Source: Cyanobacteria bacterium PR.3.49 (lineage in GTDB: Bacteria; Cyanobacteriota; Vampirovibrionia; Obscuribacterales; Obscuribacteraceae). Taken from it: 50,550 bases of DNA. Location: contig PNKB01000013.1 of the NCBI GenBank assembly GCA_013997645.1, positions 1 to 50,550 on the forward strand, read 5' to 3'. The translations under genes were made by a program, and so were the position numbers. Position 1 is the stretch's first letter; the number at the start of each line of letters is the position of its first letter. Below, piece after piece: positions 7,722 to 16,134 of the stretch. The notes below the pieces were generated by a model. That model did no database searches and was not told where the DNA came from. It saw nothing but the letters and a program-made list of their open reading frames with translations.

Positions 7722-7973
7722 TCAGGCGTTGCCCTGGAGCGGCTTCAGGAGGAGCACTTCCTGGCCCTCGTTGACCAGCGTCTTCATCGTGGCCGGCTCG
7801 CCGTCCACGCGGATCTGGTGATTCTTGACTTCGATATTCGCCTTGGCCAGCAGGTCCTGAACCGAGGTGGCCGAGCCCTTCTCGACGTGAACTTCCTTCT
7901 TCTCGCCGAGCAGGAAGCCGATGGTGACGACGGGATTGCTCTTGCCGAGAGAGACAACGTTGCTCTTGGTCAT
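7722..7973 (-). CDS. Ubiquitin-like (beta-grasp) modifier protein
   Basis: 83 residues from the ATG at 7973, which follows AAGGAG at 7-nt spacing; an upstream in-frame ATG at 7994 precedes that site and is not used. The pattern of strands (VVTIGFLL, KKEVHVEKG), a helix starting near SVQDLLAKA, then NHQIRVDGEPA and a final hydrophobic strand EVLLLKPL is that of ThiS/MoaD/ubiquitin beta-grasp proteins. It ends PLQ-G81-N82-A83 rather than Gly-Gly, so the mature tail may be exposed by cutting after G81, a job for the JAMM enzyme encoded next (inference). It is the first gene of the five-gene operon and carries a very strong SD site. The fold call is from the pattern and the context, not from close sequence identity. 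Confidence 0.8.
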   Translation of the reverse strand: MTKSNVVSLGKSNPVVTIGFLLGEKKEVHVEKGSATSVQDLLAKANIEVKNHQIRVDGEPATMKTLVNEGQEVLLLKPLQGNA

Positions 7974-8454
7974 GTGAATTCTCCTTTGAGGCAAGCTTAT
8001 CGAGCTTGCGGGTTAAGTTCCTTCTCACGCTTCTTCGCCTCGCTATGCCAGCTTCGCTTCACACGAAAAACTCAAACCGCGACGCCGGACGACACCACCA
8101 GTGGTGCAGCTCAGATGACACGGTTTGCGTGAAGGACGTTGCTGGTTTTTGCGAATTGAGAACAGGCGATGAGGAAGAATGGACCTTCAGTATTGAAAAA
8201 GAGAGCTTCAAAAAAACACTCAGCGCCTCTAAGAAAAGCGCTTAAATTTAGAACTTCATGACGCTATGTTGAGATAATCACAAGTAAATGTGCGTTCTCA
8301 CCCATCTGCGCCTGATCTCCTTTTTGACACCCCTTCGCGCGAGCCATAGCCAAGCGTGTTGTAAAGAATCGCAAGTTACAAAGTAACGAAGGAGTTCATC
8401 CTGCCTGCTTCTTCAAGCTGAACAAGCTCTAAGAAAGCGGAGTGCGATATTATT
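7974..8454. other. 481-bp divergent intergenic region
   Basis: This region separates the minus-strand ubiquitin-like operon from the plus-strand gene at 8455 and must hold both promoters. I see a TTGACA at 8324-8329 on the plus strand without a good -10 after it, and a perfect small palindrome GTTAC-AAA-GTAAC at 8375-8387. No convincing minus-strand promoter was found. A 79-codon plus frame here (8006-8245) looks spurious. Confidence 0.5.
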
Positions 8455-9411
8455 TTGAAAGTGGACTGCATCGGTGTCTCGGAAGCCTCTGCTCGTGAAG
8501 CTGCGACAAGCCAGGAAATGCAAAAGTCTTATAAAAAACAACCTGATTACAACGCGCTGAGCATCAGTGTCTTGGCACTGGCATACACATTTGCGCTGGT
8601 TAACCTGCTGAATCCGTACACGCAGAACGCGCAAACTCTCGCCGCCGAGCCGCAAAGGGCGGCGCCTGCTAAATCCGAAGCAAAAACCCCGGCGCCTCAA
8701 AAATCCGAAACCAAAGCGCTCTCGTCGCCGAAAGCTGAGCCCGGCTGGTTTTTCGACCAGTCCACAGCAGCGTGGGGAAAACAGCTTGTCTATATAACTC
8801 CGCGCGCCCTTTCGATTGCATTGCCGAAGCAGAAATACAAAATCTACAGTTTTGCACCCAAGTGGAACGTCCTCTACGTCAATGAAAACACAGGCGCCTA
8901 TCTAGACTTTCCGCACGACAAATTTCTTGGATCTATCATGGGTCGGATGGGCACTCAACTGGGCAACGACGTGCAATTCATCGCCTTGCCGGCTCCCCGT
9001 TTGTTAAAAGAGAAAGGGCTCGAGTACTCAGTTTATGACCACAAACTGGAAATCACCGAGGCCGAGTGGAAACAGTTGCGAATAAAGAATAGCGCCACGG
9101 CTCTCTACGCACCGCGCTCTATCAAAGCCAAATATATGCGTATGCACGACACACCGAAGGAAGCAGAAGAGGTTGTTTGTAAGGTGAGCTGCGTGCCGAT
9201 GTCCAGCGACTTTCCGATCAACTTCACCTGCAAAGACGGATTCAGACGATCGCATGATTATATGGTGACCCTGCGCATGAACAAGGAAAAAGCGATCAGC
9301 ATCCTTGCGCCCGATTTGAAGAAATTGAAACAAGTAAAGACTGAGCACGAGTTGTTCGGTCACGCACGCGTGTCGGACGTGTTCGAACTGTTCGACGACG
9401 GAAGGAAATAG
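8455..9411 (+). CDS. Unknown membrane-anchored protein
   Basis: Up to 318 residues. One hydrophobic helix at about 37-55 is followed by an Ala/Pro/Lys/Glu-rich linker (about 60-95) and then a mixed alpha/beta domain of about 220 residues, which should lie outside the cytoplasm. It has three cysteines close together near 240-258. I do not recognise the family. The start is uncertain: the frame opens with TTG at 8455, preceded by GGAG at a long 12 nt, and an ATG at 8518 (residue 22) has an overlapping AGGA. The helix survives with any of these starts. It is followed 81 nt later by another unknown gene on the same strand. Confidence 0.75.
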   Translation: MKVDCIGVSEASAREAATSQEMQKSYKKQPDYNALSISVLALAYTFALVNLLNPYTQNAQTLAAEPQRAAPAKSEAKTPAPQKSETKALSSPKAEPGWFFDQSTAAWGKQLVYITPRALSIALPKQKYKIYSFAPKWNVLYVNENTGAYLDFPHDKFLGSIMGRMGTQLGNDVQFIALPAPRLLKEKGLEYSVYDHKLEITEAEWKQLRIKNSATALYAPRSIKAKYMRMHDTPKEAEEVVCKVSCVPMSSDFPINFTCKDGFRRSHDYMVTLRMNKEKAISILAPDLKKLKQVKTEHELFGHARVSDVFELFDDGRK

Positions 9412-9492
9412 CGCGCCTGCAGCCCTTCGCGGCGTGTGATGTGAATGTTATGTTGCGCTCATACATTGGGGGTCCCTCCAAGGAGTGTTCCG

Positions 9493-10215
9493 ATGACTGA
9501 AGCAGCGGCTTCGGCCTTTCAAGCGCAATACATCCCCCCTTTCGTACAGCAGCCCGTCTTCGCACCTGTTGCTACGCAGCAGGAAACGAGTCGCGGCGCT
9601 GTTCTTACATTAGAGCAAGAGCTTATTGTGACCAAACATCTGGCAGAGGTTGCGCCTCTCGACACTATTCGCAAGGAAGCATTCGACCGGGCTCTGCGCA
9701 TTATGCAGAAACTGCTGCGCGGCTCGACCGCCAATTCCATGCCCACAGCGATGAAGTTGAAGGCGTGGGAAGTTCCTCTTCTGCAATATGCCATTGAGTA
9801 TTCATCGAAGTCGCCTGAGAATCGGCGCATCGTGACGAGGCACCTGGTCGAGAATCTGGACACCGGCAGCGGCTTTTTCTCAATCAATCGCGCCAAACAA
9901 GGATTAAAAGTCATAGCTAAAAGAGCCGGCTTCTCCACTCTGGAAAGCGAACTGATTTCCGACAATGACGACACGCGAAGAGCGGCAGCTCATCTGCTTG
10001 GCTGGATGAAACATGAAAAAGCAGTATTACCTTTATTGAAAGCATTTTGTCAGGGCGCTCGTTCTGATCGCCGCATCATCGGACGCATTCTAAGACATCA
10101 TTACAGTCATCTTGCACCTTTCTATGCGCATCGCTATTTGCCCGAGTTTCACTCTCTGGTCAAATCGCTGATGGAAAGCGAAAACACAAAGGGAGACGAA
10201 ACAGCTGCAACTTGA
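9493..10215 (+). CDS. Unknown all-helical protein, possible HEAT-like repeats
   Basis: 240 residues from the ATG at 9493, which has AAGGAG at 7-nt spacing; the frame opens 48 nt earlier, but that part lies upstream of the SD. The sequence is soluble and almost wholly helical. A stretch with the D-D-x-x-R-x-x-A-A-x-x-L-G pattern near 160-180, followed by a second helix with H-E-K-A-V-x-P-L-L, is typical of HEAT or PBS-lyase-type repeats, which bind other proteins. No catalytic motif is visible. A clean terminator follows, so it ends its transcript. Confidence 0.8.
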   Translation: MTEAAASAFQAQYIPPFVQQPVFAPVATQQETSRGAVLTLEQELIVTKHLAEVAPLDTIRKEAFDRALRIMQKLLRGSTANSMPTAMKLKAWEVPLLQYAIEYSSKSPENRRIVTRHLVENLDTGSGFFSINRAKQGLKVIAKRAGFSTLESELISDNDDTRRAAAHLLGWMKHEKAVLPLLKAFCQGARSDRRIIGRILRHHYSHLAPFYAHRYLPEFHSLVKSLMESENTKGDETAAT

Positions 10216-10279
10216 TGCTCAGTTACAAAAGTCCAGTTTGAGTGACACAACTAAATTTAGAAAGTTAGCCGATCCAGAG

Positions 10280-10308
10280 AAACAGTCGCCCACAAGGCGG
10301 CTGTTTTT
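10280..10308 (+). terminator. Intrinsic terminator
   Basis: AAACAG-TCGCC pairs with GGCGG-CTGTTT around CACAA, and the stem runs into a T tract. It lies 65 nt past the stop of the helical-protein gene and is the clearest rho-independent terminator in the window. Confidence 0.9.
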
Positions 10309-10463
10309 CCTTTATACACTCACCAGACTCGAAATCGCGCCAACATGCAAAACGCTCGCACCATGGGCAAACTACGCAGCAAAAACAGCGAATTGTTATC
10401 TGAGTGTGATGTTGCGGCCGCAAATTTAGTGCACCCCCCGAACACATACGGAGTTCACTGACC

Positions 10464-11723
10464 ATGAGTAATCCATCTCGCATCGTTGAAGAAGTTTCGA
10501 GTATCGCTACCGAAAACGGACCCGGCAGTTACGATCGTGCATATCAAAAACTGCAAGACGGATACGACACGATTCTGGAAAACGAGCGCCTCTGCTCCCC
10601 TGATCAACAAGTCGATCAGGCGAAAGTCGCCAGACAATGGCAAGACATGACCGACGAGCTTTCTAGAAGAGGGCTTCTGGCAGGACTTTCGGTAGCATAT
10701 TTGAAAGACAACTTTGACCGGCTCGACACACAAGGTCGCAAGACAGGCCATCTGCCCGGACCGGACGGAATGCTCACACACAGCGAGATTCGCCAAGAGC
10801 AAGGACACAATAAAGTATTCGCAAATTACTTCGATAACAACGCCGGCAAAAAAGACTTCTTCTTCGAAGTTGCCCGCGCCACAAATCACGGCAACACGAG
10901 AAAAGTAATCGAGCACGAAGATGTCGACAAATATCTGCGCCGCGAAGACAGAAGCAATCGCAAAGCAGAGCGTCAGGAAGATGCGCGCCACACGATGGAG
11001 CCTCTTTTCCAGCAAGACGAATGCGATCAAAGAACTTTGCTCGAGCATATCAATTCGAAGAACAGAAACGGTCGCGTCACTGTTCGCGAAATGCAGATGT
11101 ATCTCGACGAATGCGACAGAAGAAACGGCAATCCGGACAGCATCTACAACGAGAAAAATGCCGCGTTTGTGCAAAGCATATTGAACGGCGAGCAATCATG
11201 GAACCGCGCAGGCGATGGTTTCCAGATCAACAAACTGGCTCGCAAAGGCAATTTCGACGCTCTCAACATGACGACCGCCGGCGCCGGACAAGATCTGAAA
11301 GACAACTATGAAGCCGCCGACGAGATGTATCATTCGAAGACTGCACCGGTCGACGAAAGTTTCACCGAAAAAACAGCTTGCGAAGAACTCGATGAAAAGC
11401 CTAAAGACGCAGTCGAACCCGAAAAAGATTGCGCCGACAAAGGCGAAGGTTGCATCGAAGTGCCGGACAGCATTTTCAAAGTGCGTCAGGGAGAAGGCTA
11501 CTGGCACGTCGCCAAACGCTTGCTCAGCCTCAATCCTGGAGACAAGCCGACAAACAACGAAATCATGGCTGCCACGATTGAAATGATCGCGCAAAACAAC
11601 GCTGTGCGCACCGATGTTCACCCGAACTACAAACCGATGCTGCACACCGGCGACGTACTCCAGTGCGACATCGCCAAATTGTGCGCCGCAGTGCCCGCCG
11701 CCAAACGCATTCTGGGCAGATAG
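10464..11723 (+). CDS. LysM-like domain protein with EF-hand-like segments
   Basis: 419 residues from an ATG preceded by GGAG at 10 nt. The C-terminal region, about 334-402, resembles a LysM module: it starts with FKVRQGEGYWHVAKRLL, continues with an N-N-E-I-M helix and an I-A-Q-N-N turn, and closes with a L-x-x-G-D-x-L strand, though its middle insert is long. Two segments in the N-terminal half look like EF-hand loops (an Asp-rich stretch with PDGMLTHSEI, and N-R-N-G-R-V-T-V-R-E-M), so calcium binding is possible. There is no signal peptide, so export, if any, is non-classical. LysM modules usually bind peptidoglycan. A second LysM protein is encoded at 38867. Confidence 0.78.
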   Translation: MSNPSRIVEEVSSIATENGPGSYDRAYQKLQDGYDTILENERLCSPDQQVDQAKVARQWQDMTDELSRRGLLAGLSVAYLKDNFDRLDTQGRKTGHLPGPDGMLTHSEIRQEQGHNKVFANYFDNNAGKKDFFFEVARATNHGNTRKVIEHEDVDKYLRREDRSNRKAERQEDARHTMEPLFQQDECDQRTLLEHINSKNRNGRVTVREMQMYLDECDRRNGNPDSIYNEKNAAFVQSILNGEQSWNRAGDGFQINKLARKGNFDALNMTTAGAGQDLKDNYEAADEMYHSKTAPVDESFTEKTACEELDEKPKDAVEPEKDCADKGEGCIEVPDSIFKVRQGEGYWHVAKRLLSLNPGDKPTNNEIMAATIEMIAQNNAVRTDVHPNYKPMLHTGDVLQCDIAKLCAAVPAAKRILGR

Positions 11724-11800
11724 ACTCGGGGCAAAAGCAGAGTCGATATCCACATCGAAACTGCAGCGCCAATCACAACTTATCCGGTCTTTATACGGGG

Positions 11801-11828
11801 GAGCCCTTCACGAGAGTGGGGGGCTTTT
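11801..11828 (+). terminator. Intrinsic terminator
   Basis: GAGCCCTTCAC and GTGGGGGGCT pair, with two G-U wobbles, around a four-base GAGA loop, and a TTTT run follows. It lies about 80 nt past the LysM-like gene. The TTG-initiated frame that begins at 11832 right behind it is not used as a start for the next gene. Confidence 0.85.
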
Positions 11829-11918
11829 AATTTGCTAAGATCATGCAGCTTGCGAGCGGAGCAGAATATCGCATTACAAGCTGCTTCGTCCTCTACCGAC
11901 GACAAGGATCTTCAAAAC

Positions 11919-12326
11919 ATGCTCAGCCTGCGCGTTAAAACACAAATATTTCCCACCGCCCTGGAAGGCGATCGAAATCTCAACAACGGCATGCCCGGCA
12001 GTCAATTTGCAAAATGGCTGCGGTCGCACCTCAAGCCTATGGGCTTCGATTGCGACGAAGTGATTCAAGAAGATTATGGCTGGGGCTTTTGGATCAAACA
12101 GCAAAAACTGTCGGTGTGGGTGGCAGTCTCTTATGCAGTCGGAGACATGGGCGAGATCGATGAGATGCCCGAGTGGGGAGTTGCTGTAGAGTTTCAGAAA
12201 AACAATCTCGATCCCGGGCAATGGTTTAAGGGCAAAGATGGAGAAGCTTTCGCCAAAAAGGTCTTCATTGAAATCGACCAGCTGGTTTCATCCGAACCGC
12301 AAATGGATCGGGTCGAGTGGAGCTGA
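11919..12326 (+). CDS. Unknown small soluble protein
   Basis: 135 residues from the ATG at 11919, which has AAGGA about 10 nt upstream. It is acidic and rich in tryptophan (seven, mostly in W-G-[FV] or W-x-A contexts), with a predicted alternation of helices and strands and no signal peptide or membrane segment. I do not recognise the family. The frame is open back to the terminator at 11828, but that extension has no start signal. It is convergent with the kinase gene at 12373, with 46 nt between the stops. Confidence 0.72.
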   Translation: MLSLRVKTQIFPTALEGDRNLNNGMPGSQFAKWLRSHLKPMGFDCDEVIQEDYGWGFWIKQQKLSVWVAVSYAVGDMGEIDEMPEWGVAVEFQKNNLDPGQWFKGKDGEAFAKKVFIEIDQLVSSEPQMDRVEWS

Positions 12327-12372
12327 TTGCGTTAGCACTGAAAACAAAACCAAATAGAATTCATGCGATCGG

Positions 12373-13614
12373 TCAAACTTTCCTTGCGCCGGGCGGTCGA
12401 AAGGCAAAATACAGCGTCACCAGCCAGCCCAGAGCCAAAAGGAGCCAGACAATGAAGTTGTATGGCTTCGGCAAAAACCTTATCAATAACGGGCCGGCGA
12501 TAATCAGCAAAGCCAAGATCGCCCACATCCTGATCATGGGTAGCTGCTCTTCTACTCCGGGGATCTTCCGCGAGATATTGGCTTGAAGAGAGCTAGGAGC
12601 ATTTAAGAACATCTGCTTAGGGCTGGTCAAAATCATTTTGAACATTTCAGTGGCGAATTTCGATGCGCTGTTGATTCGCTGGCTGGGGTCTTTGCGCATG
12701 GCGCAATCGAGCAACGGCTGCAGCCGCTTTGCGTGTTTTGGCAATGGCGGCGTAGCGGCACGCTCGTGCTGATCGAGAATTTCCTTTCTGGAACCGCTGT
12801 AGGGAGGGTGCCCGCTGAACATTTCGTACAATATACAAGCCATAGAATAGACATCACTGGTTGTGTGCAGTTCGCCGCCGACAATCTGCTCGGGACTCAT
12901 ATACAGTGGAGTGCCGAGCATCGCACCGGCTTTAGTGAGCCTTTGCTCGTCAGTGGAGTAAAAGGCGATGCCGAAGTCGATCACCTTAAGAATCTCAACA
13001 CCCTTCTCGTTGCGCGAAACAATCAGATTAGATGGCTTAAGATCACGATGAATGATGCCTGCCGAGTGCACGGCGTCAAGCGCATTGCCAAGCTGAACTG
13101 CCATCGCTCCGACCCAAATGGGATTGAGCGGAGCATCACGGGCGATTATCTCGGAAAGCGGCTCTCCATCAACATATTCCATCATCATGTACGGAATATG
13201 TTCTTCCGTCACCCCGATCTGATACACACTAACAACGTTCGGATTGGACAGTCGACTCAAACTGCGCGCTTCCTGCTGAAAACGCAAAATGCTCTCCTCG
13301 CTCATCTGCTTGGTCAGAGTCTTCAAAGCCACGATGCGATCAAGAACTCGATCGTGCGCTTTGTACACACAGCCCATGCCTCCTTGCCCTATGACGTCGA
13401 GAATTTCGCACTGCCCGACAAGGTCGCCTTTCTTATACCTCTTTCGCTCGGCTGCACCAGAAAAGTGTCCTTCTATCTGCCCGTCTATCAAAACGGTTGG
13501 CTCAGCCGACTCGCCAGCCGAGCTGCCCTCACTCTTTTGAGAGACGCTTAAAGACGCTTCCTCAATGAGACGCATCTTGTCTTGCTCTTGCCTGGCATGC
13601 CCCTTTTCTTTCAT
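12373..13614 (-). CDS. Ser/Thr protein kinase with C-terminal membrane hairpin
   Basis: 413 residues. The kinase domain (about 68-335) has glycine loop GQGGMG near 76-81, K98, E115 in the alphaC helix, HRD 189-191, DFG 213-215 and SPEQ, so it should be active. A short cytosolic tail is followed by two hydrophobic helices near 363-380 and 387-408 that place the protein in the membrane with almost nothing outside, unlike the LRR and TPR kinases in this window. The N-terminal 60 residues are Ser/Glu-rich, a likely autophosphorylation region. The ATG at 13614 has only a weak purine stretch upstream; an ATG at residue 14 is an alternative. Confidence 0.92.
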   Translation of the reverse strand: MKEKGHARQEQDKMRLIEEASLSVSQKSEGSSAGESAEPTVLIDGQIEGHFSGAAERKRYKKGDLVGQCEILDVIGQGGMGCVYKAHDRVLDRIVALKTLTKQMSEESILRFQQEARSLSRLSNPNVVSVYQIGVTEEHIPYMMMEYVDGEPLSEIIARDAPLNPIWVGAMAVQLGNALDAVHSAGIIHRDLKPSNLIVSRNEKGVEILKVIDFGIAFYSTDEQRLTKAGAMLGTPLYMSPEQIVGGELHTTSDVYSMACILYEMFSGHPPYSGSRKEILDQHERAATPPLPKHAKRLQPLLDCAMRKDPSQRINSASKFATEMFKMILTSPKQMFLNAPSSLQANISRKIPGVEEQLPMIRMWAILALLIIAGPLLIRFLPKPYNFIVWLLLALGWLVTLYFAFRPPGARKV

Positions 13615-13809
13615 GGCGCTTCTTCTTACGACTGCCGCGCTTATATATACCCTAATGCTGCAAAAACCAGCAGTTGCTAGACGGCGAGTCCTGCTACCTC
13701 TTATAGTATGATCAATTTCAAAAGCAAAGAGTCGAAAAGTCTTATGAACAGCGGCTCTTTGCTTATTTCGTATGCACAGGTTTCGACCTTTTTTCCAAAG
13801 GCATAGACC

Positions 13810-14148
13810 TTACTTCCTGCCATTCGACTTTGGTTTTAGTTTTTCGCCAATGTACGATGCAGCGGCACCGAACAAAATGAAAAACACCGCCGCGTACATC
13901 GCATTCATCTTCAGTCCAGGTCCTACAAGAGCAACCAGAGCCGCTTCCAAAATGCCGAGCAACAAGAAGCCATTTCCGGAAAAGCGGAAAGCCCTCGAGT
14001 AATCGGATCTCAGTTTCGTTCTGCTTGCCTTGTAGAAATTGACCAGACTGATGATAAACAAAACACTGGCGACCAGCATCAATAGCAAGGAGATGATGGG
14101 CACAGCATTCCCGCTGATAGCCATCAATTGAGGAATTGAATGTTCCAT
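13810..14148 (-). CDS. Small polytopic membrane protein, unknown
   Basis: 112 residues from an ATG that has GAGGA just upstream. It has three or four hydrophobic helices (about 15-37, 57-75, 80-100) and a basic C-terminus ending in K-x-K-S-N-G-R-K. The start lies 25 nt inside the 3' end of the upstream helical-protein gene, so the two are probably co-transcribed and translationally coupled. I do not recognise the family. Confidence 0.72.
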   Translation of the reverse strand: MEHSIPQLMAISGNAVPIISLLLMLVASVLFIISLVNFYKASRTKLRSDYSRAFRFSGNGFLLLGILEAALVALVGPGLKMNAMYAAVFFILFGAAASYIGEKLKPKSNGRK

Positions 14149-14927
14149 AAATCCTCTTCCTGAATGTGGGCGAGTATGACGTCGGCTGCATGGCCGGCGG
14201 CAAGAGCGCGAGCGATTTGAAATTCCGCCGCCTGAGAATTCTCCGCGGGATCACCGTCAAAGTTGCCCTTCTCCGAAAACGGCTGGTTCAAGAACTGGGC
14301 GATTTCCTGAAAGGCATTCGCCGAAGTGCTCATAGACACAGCATTGACGTAAGAAGAAATTGACGGCGAAAGAAACTCCACAACATTGGCAGCCCGCACA
14401 TTATGCTTGGTGGCTTGCTCAATGCATCTTTTCACTATGTCCGCCATGCCCGGAACCGCAGACTCGCGCGTTTGCGCGCAAGCAATCAGCAAATCCTCGC
14501 TGGGATCATTGGCAAACATCGGCAATCCTTGTTGCGACGTGCGACCCAACACCATCGCGGTTGCATTGTTGAGCGCACGATGAGCGCGCATCAATAACTC
14601 TGCCGAAATTCCTCCGATGATGTTTAATCCTTCAATGACACCCAGAGCCTGGGCAAGGCACGCATCAACGGGAGATTCACCTACAAGTGAATGAATCTCG
14701 CTCACATGCTTTTCGGTCTGATTGAGTTTTTCCTGCACGCTTGCTTCCAGGCGATGAGCGATGAAAGCCAGATAGACTGCCTGATGTTCGAAGACTCTGG
14801 CAGCCTTCGAGGCACCATCTTGCTCGAAAGAGCAAACCGCACCCATCATGGAATGATACTGTTTTTGCCTCCAGAACCTTTGCGCTTTCAGCAGCTTGAG
14901 CTGGTTATAGACATTTCGTTCTTTCAT
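14124..14927 (-). CDS. Unknown helical protein
   Basis: 267 residues, almost entirely amphipathic helix, with no signal peptide, no membrane segment and no catalytic motif. It begins M-K-E-R-N-V-Y-N-Q-L. The start codon lies in an A/T-rich leader without an SD, as for most genes from here to 19.4 kb. Its 3' end overlaps the next membrane-protein gene by 25 nt. A perfect hairpin lies 37 nt upstream of the start. I do not recognise the family. Confidence 0.7.
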   Translation of the reverse strand: MKERNVYNQLKLLKAQRFWRQKQYHSMMGAVCSFEQDGASKAARVFEHQAVYLAFIAHRLEASVQEKLNQTEKHVSEIHSLVGESPVDACLAQALGVIEGLNIIGGISAELLMRAHRALNNATAMVLGRTSQQGLPMFANDPSEDLLIACAQTRESAVPGMADIVKRCIEQATKHNVRAANVVEFLSPSISSYVNAVSMSTSANAFQEIAQFLNQPFSEKGNFDGDPAENSQAAEFQIARALAAGHAADVILAHIQEEDLWNIQFLN

Positions 14928-14963
14928 TTCATTTAAGTTTTTAGTTCAACAATTTTTTTTAGC

Positions 14964-14992
14964 AACAGCACGAACGCGCCGTCCGTGCTGTT
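14964..14992. terminator. Perfect 9-bp hairpin between two minus-strand genes
   Basis: AACAGCACG pairs with CGTGCTGTT, and the loop can add ACG/CGT pairs. A run of eight T lies on the left in plus-strand orientation, which reads as A on the transcribed minus strand, so it is not a classical intrinsic terminator for the upstream gene. It may be an RNA-processing stem or may act in the opposite direction. Confidence 0.5.
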
Positions 14993-15042
14993 ACAAAAGT
15001 CAGCGCATCAGTGGTACCCATGCGCGTTTTTATCCAGGTTCA

Positions 15043-15426
15043 TCAACTCGATTTCTTCGGGCTGCTCGTAAATGCATTGATAATCATCAGAATCAGCCCT
15101 GCCAGAACCGCCCAGCCAAAACCGTTTACGCTGAGATGCTGCGGAAACCAATGCGCCAGCAATTCGAGCTGCACGGCGGGTAATAGCCAGAAGCCCAGGA
15201 CATAAGCGATACCGATGATCACTACTCCGATGCCCCTTGTGGCGACGCCGAGTGCTGCTGTTGCAGCCAGGAGGCCAATGCCTACTACGAAGCCCACCAC
15301 TGAAAGCAGCAGTCCGTAGACGATGGCATTGCCGAAGGAGCCGGTAAATTCGATACCGGGAAAGATGTTGAAGATGAATTTGAAAGCGATTGCTGTCAGC
15401 AATACGCGAATGATGAAACGTAACAT
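15043..15426 (-). CDS. Phage-holin family IV-like (Phage_holin_4_2) membrane protein
   Basis: 127 residues with four hydrophobic helices. The order of elements matches the Phage_holin_4_2/DUF360 family: an N-terminal LLRF-type helix, a NIFPGIEFTG turn, long central helices and a C-terminal HWFPQHLSVNGFGWAVLAG segment with the usual P-x-x-[LF]-x-V-x-G-F motif. Despite the family name, most members are ordinary bacterial membrane proteins and not phage holins; the true role is unknown. The leader is A-rich (poly-A tracts then ACGACT and ATG) without an SD and resembles that of the hydrolase gene at 17493. Confidence 0.75.
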   Translation of the reverse strand: MLRFIIRVLLTAIAFKFIFNIFPGIEFTGSFGNAIVYGLLLSVVGFVVGIGLLAATAALGVATRGIGVVIIGIAYVLGFWLLPAVQLELLAHWFPQHLSVNGFGWAVLAGLILMIINAFTSSPKKSS

Positions 15427-15521
15427 AGTCGTTTTTTTGTTTTTTGTTAGTGGCTGTGTAATTCATCGCGCGCACCTTGGCGATGAGGGGCGATTTGTAG
15501 GTTCTAGCGCAGACGAGTGCC

Positions 15522-15698
15522 CTAGTGCTTCTTGTGCTCGACTTCCGTTCCCCAGATGAGATAGCAAATGATGTAACACGCGAACGAAACCATCGCCGCG
15601 CCCATAAACATGCGTGCTTTCTCAGGATTGAAGAACCAAGTGACGACACAGACAGCAATCAAAATCGCCGACAAAATCAGAAAAATTTTGCGTATCAT
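15522..15698 (-). CDS. Small two-helix membrane protein
   Basis: 58 residues from the ATG at 15698 (M-I-R-K-I-F), or 66 from a GTG at 15722; neither has an SD. Two hydrophobic helices (about 4-21 and 31-50) are joined by a short polar loop with N-P-E-K-A-R, and the C-terminus is charged with two His and two Lys. No family recognised. It lies in the SD-poor gene run, 23 nt after the stop of the basic-protein gene. Confidence 0.6.
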   Translation of the reverse strand: MIRKIFLILSAILIAVCVVTWFFNPEKARMFMGAAMVSFACYIICYLIWGTEVEHKKH

Positions 15699-15728
15699 GC
15701 TGTCATTTTTGAGTTTGACCACTCCGCC

Positions 15729-16055
15729 TTAGCGCATAGCCAGCCGGATAATCGGGTTTTGGCCTTCCATTTCGGAATGCCTCGAAACTTTCCAGTTCAT
15801 CACCGCCAATTCCTTCTCGACGATGTCTACTGCGTCTGGCAAGTAAGCATCGATAGGAACGTCGATGGGGCGCCCGCAAAACTTGGCTATCTTGCGATCG
15901 CAGACGGCGCGCAGGTCTTTGACCATGCGTCTCAACTTGCGACGTCTCCTCTGGGCAAGCGCCTGTTCGGGCGACAGAAGAACTTTAGGAGCTTTCGATT
16001 TTTTAGAGCCCTTCGAGCCTTTCGACTTTTTGGACTCTTTCTTGTTATTTTTCAT
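15729..16055 (-). CDS. Small basic protein, unknown
   Basis: 108 residues from the ATG at 16055. The first 25 residues are almost all Lys, Ser and Gly (K-K-S-K-G-S-K repeats), and an Arg run follows near 38-45, so nucleic-acid binding is plausible. The C-terminal half is a small alpha/beta domain with two Cys. An upstream TTG at 16082 would add nine residues. No SD is visible, and no family is recognised. Confidence 0.6.
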   Translation of the reverse strand: MKNNKKESKKSKGSKGSKKSKAPKVLLSPEQALAQRRRRKLRRMVKDLRAVCDRKIAKFCGRPIDVPIDAYLPDAVDIVEKELAVMNWKVSRHSEMEGQNPIIRLAMR

Positions 16056-16134
16056 GCGAAAGAGTTTGTGCCGCGTCGCCAATTGCGCGCAGCCATTATC
16101 AATTTTGTTTCAATTCAACGCGAGCCGCATTCGC

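Noticed and set aside
5850-7973. PRTRC-type plasmid module
   Set aside because: PRTRC systems also have ThiF, JAB, E2-like and Ubl-like parts, but the modifier here does not look like PRTRC protein C and no ParB or other PRTRC genes are present.
8006-8245. 79-codon plus-strand frame in the divergent intergenic region
   Set aside because: No SD, unusual composition and no family resemblance; the region is better seen as regulatory.
8324-8329. TTGACA as a promoter for the gene at 8455
   Set aside because: No acceptable -10 box at 16-18 bp, so I list it only as part of the intergenic entry.
10238-10429. 63-codon plus-strand frame between the helical-protein and LysM-like genes
   Set aside because: It spans the clear intrinsic terminator at 10280-10308 and has no start signals.
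15043-15426. Phage holin, implying a prophage
   Set aside because: The Phage_holin_4_2 family is mostly non-phage and no phage structural, integrase or lysis genes are nearby.
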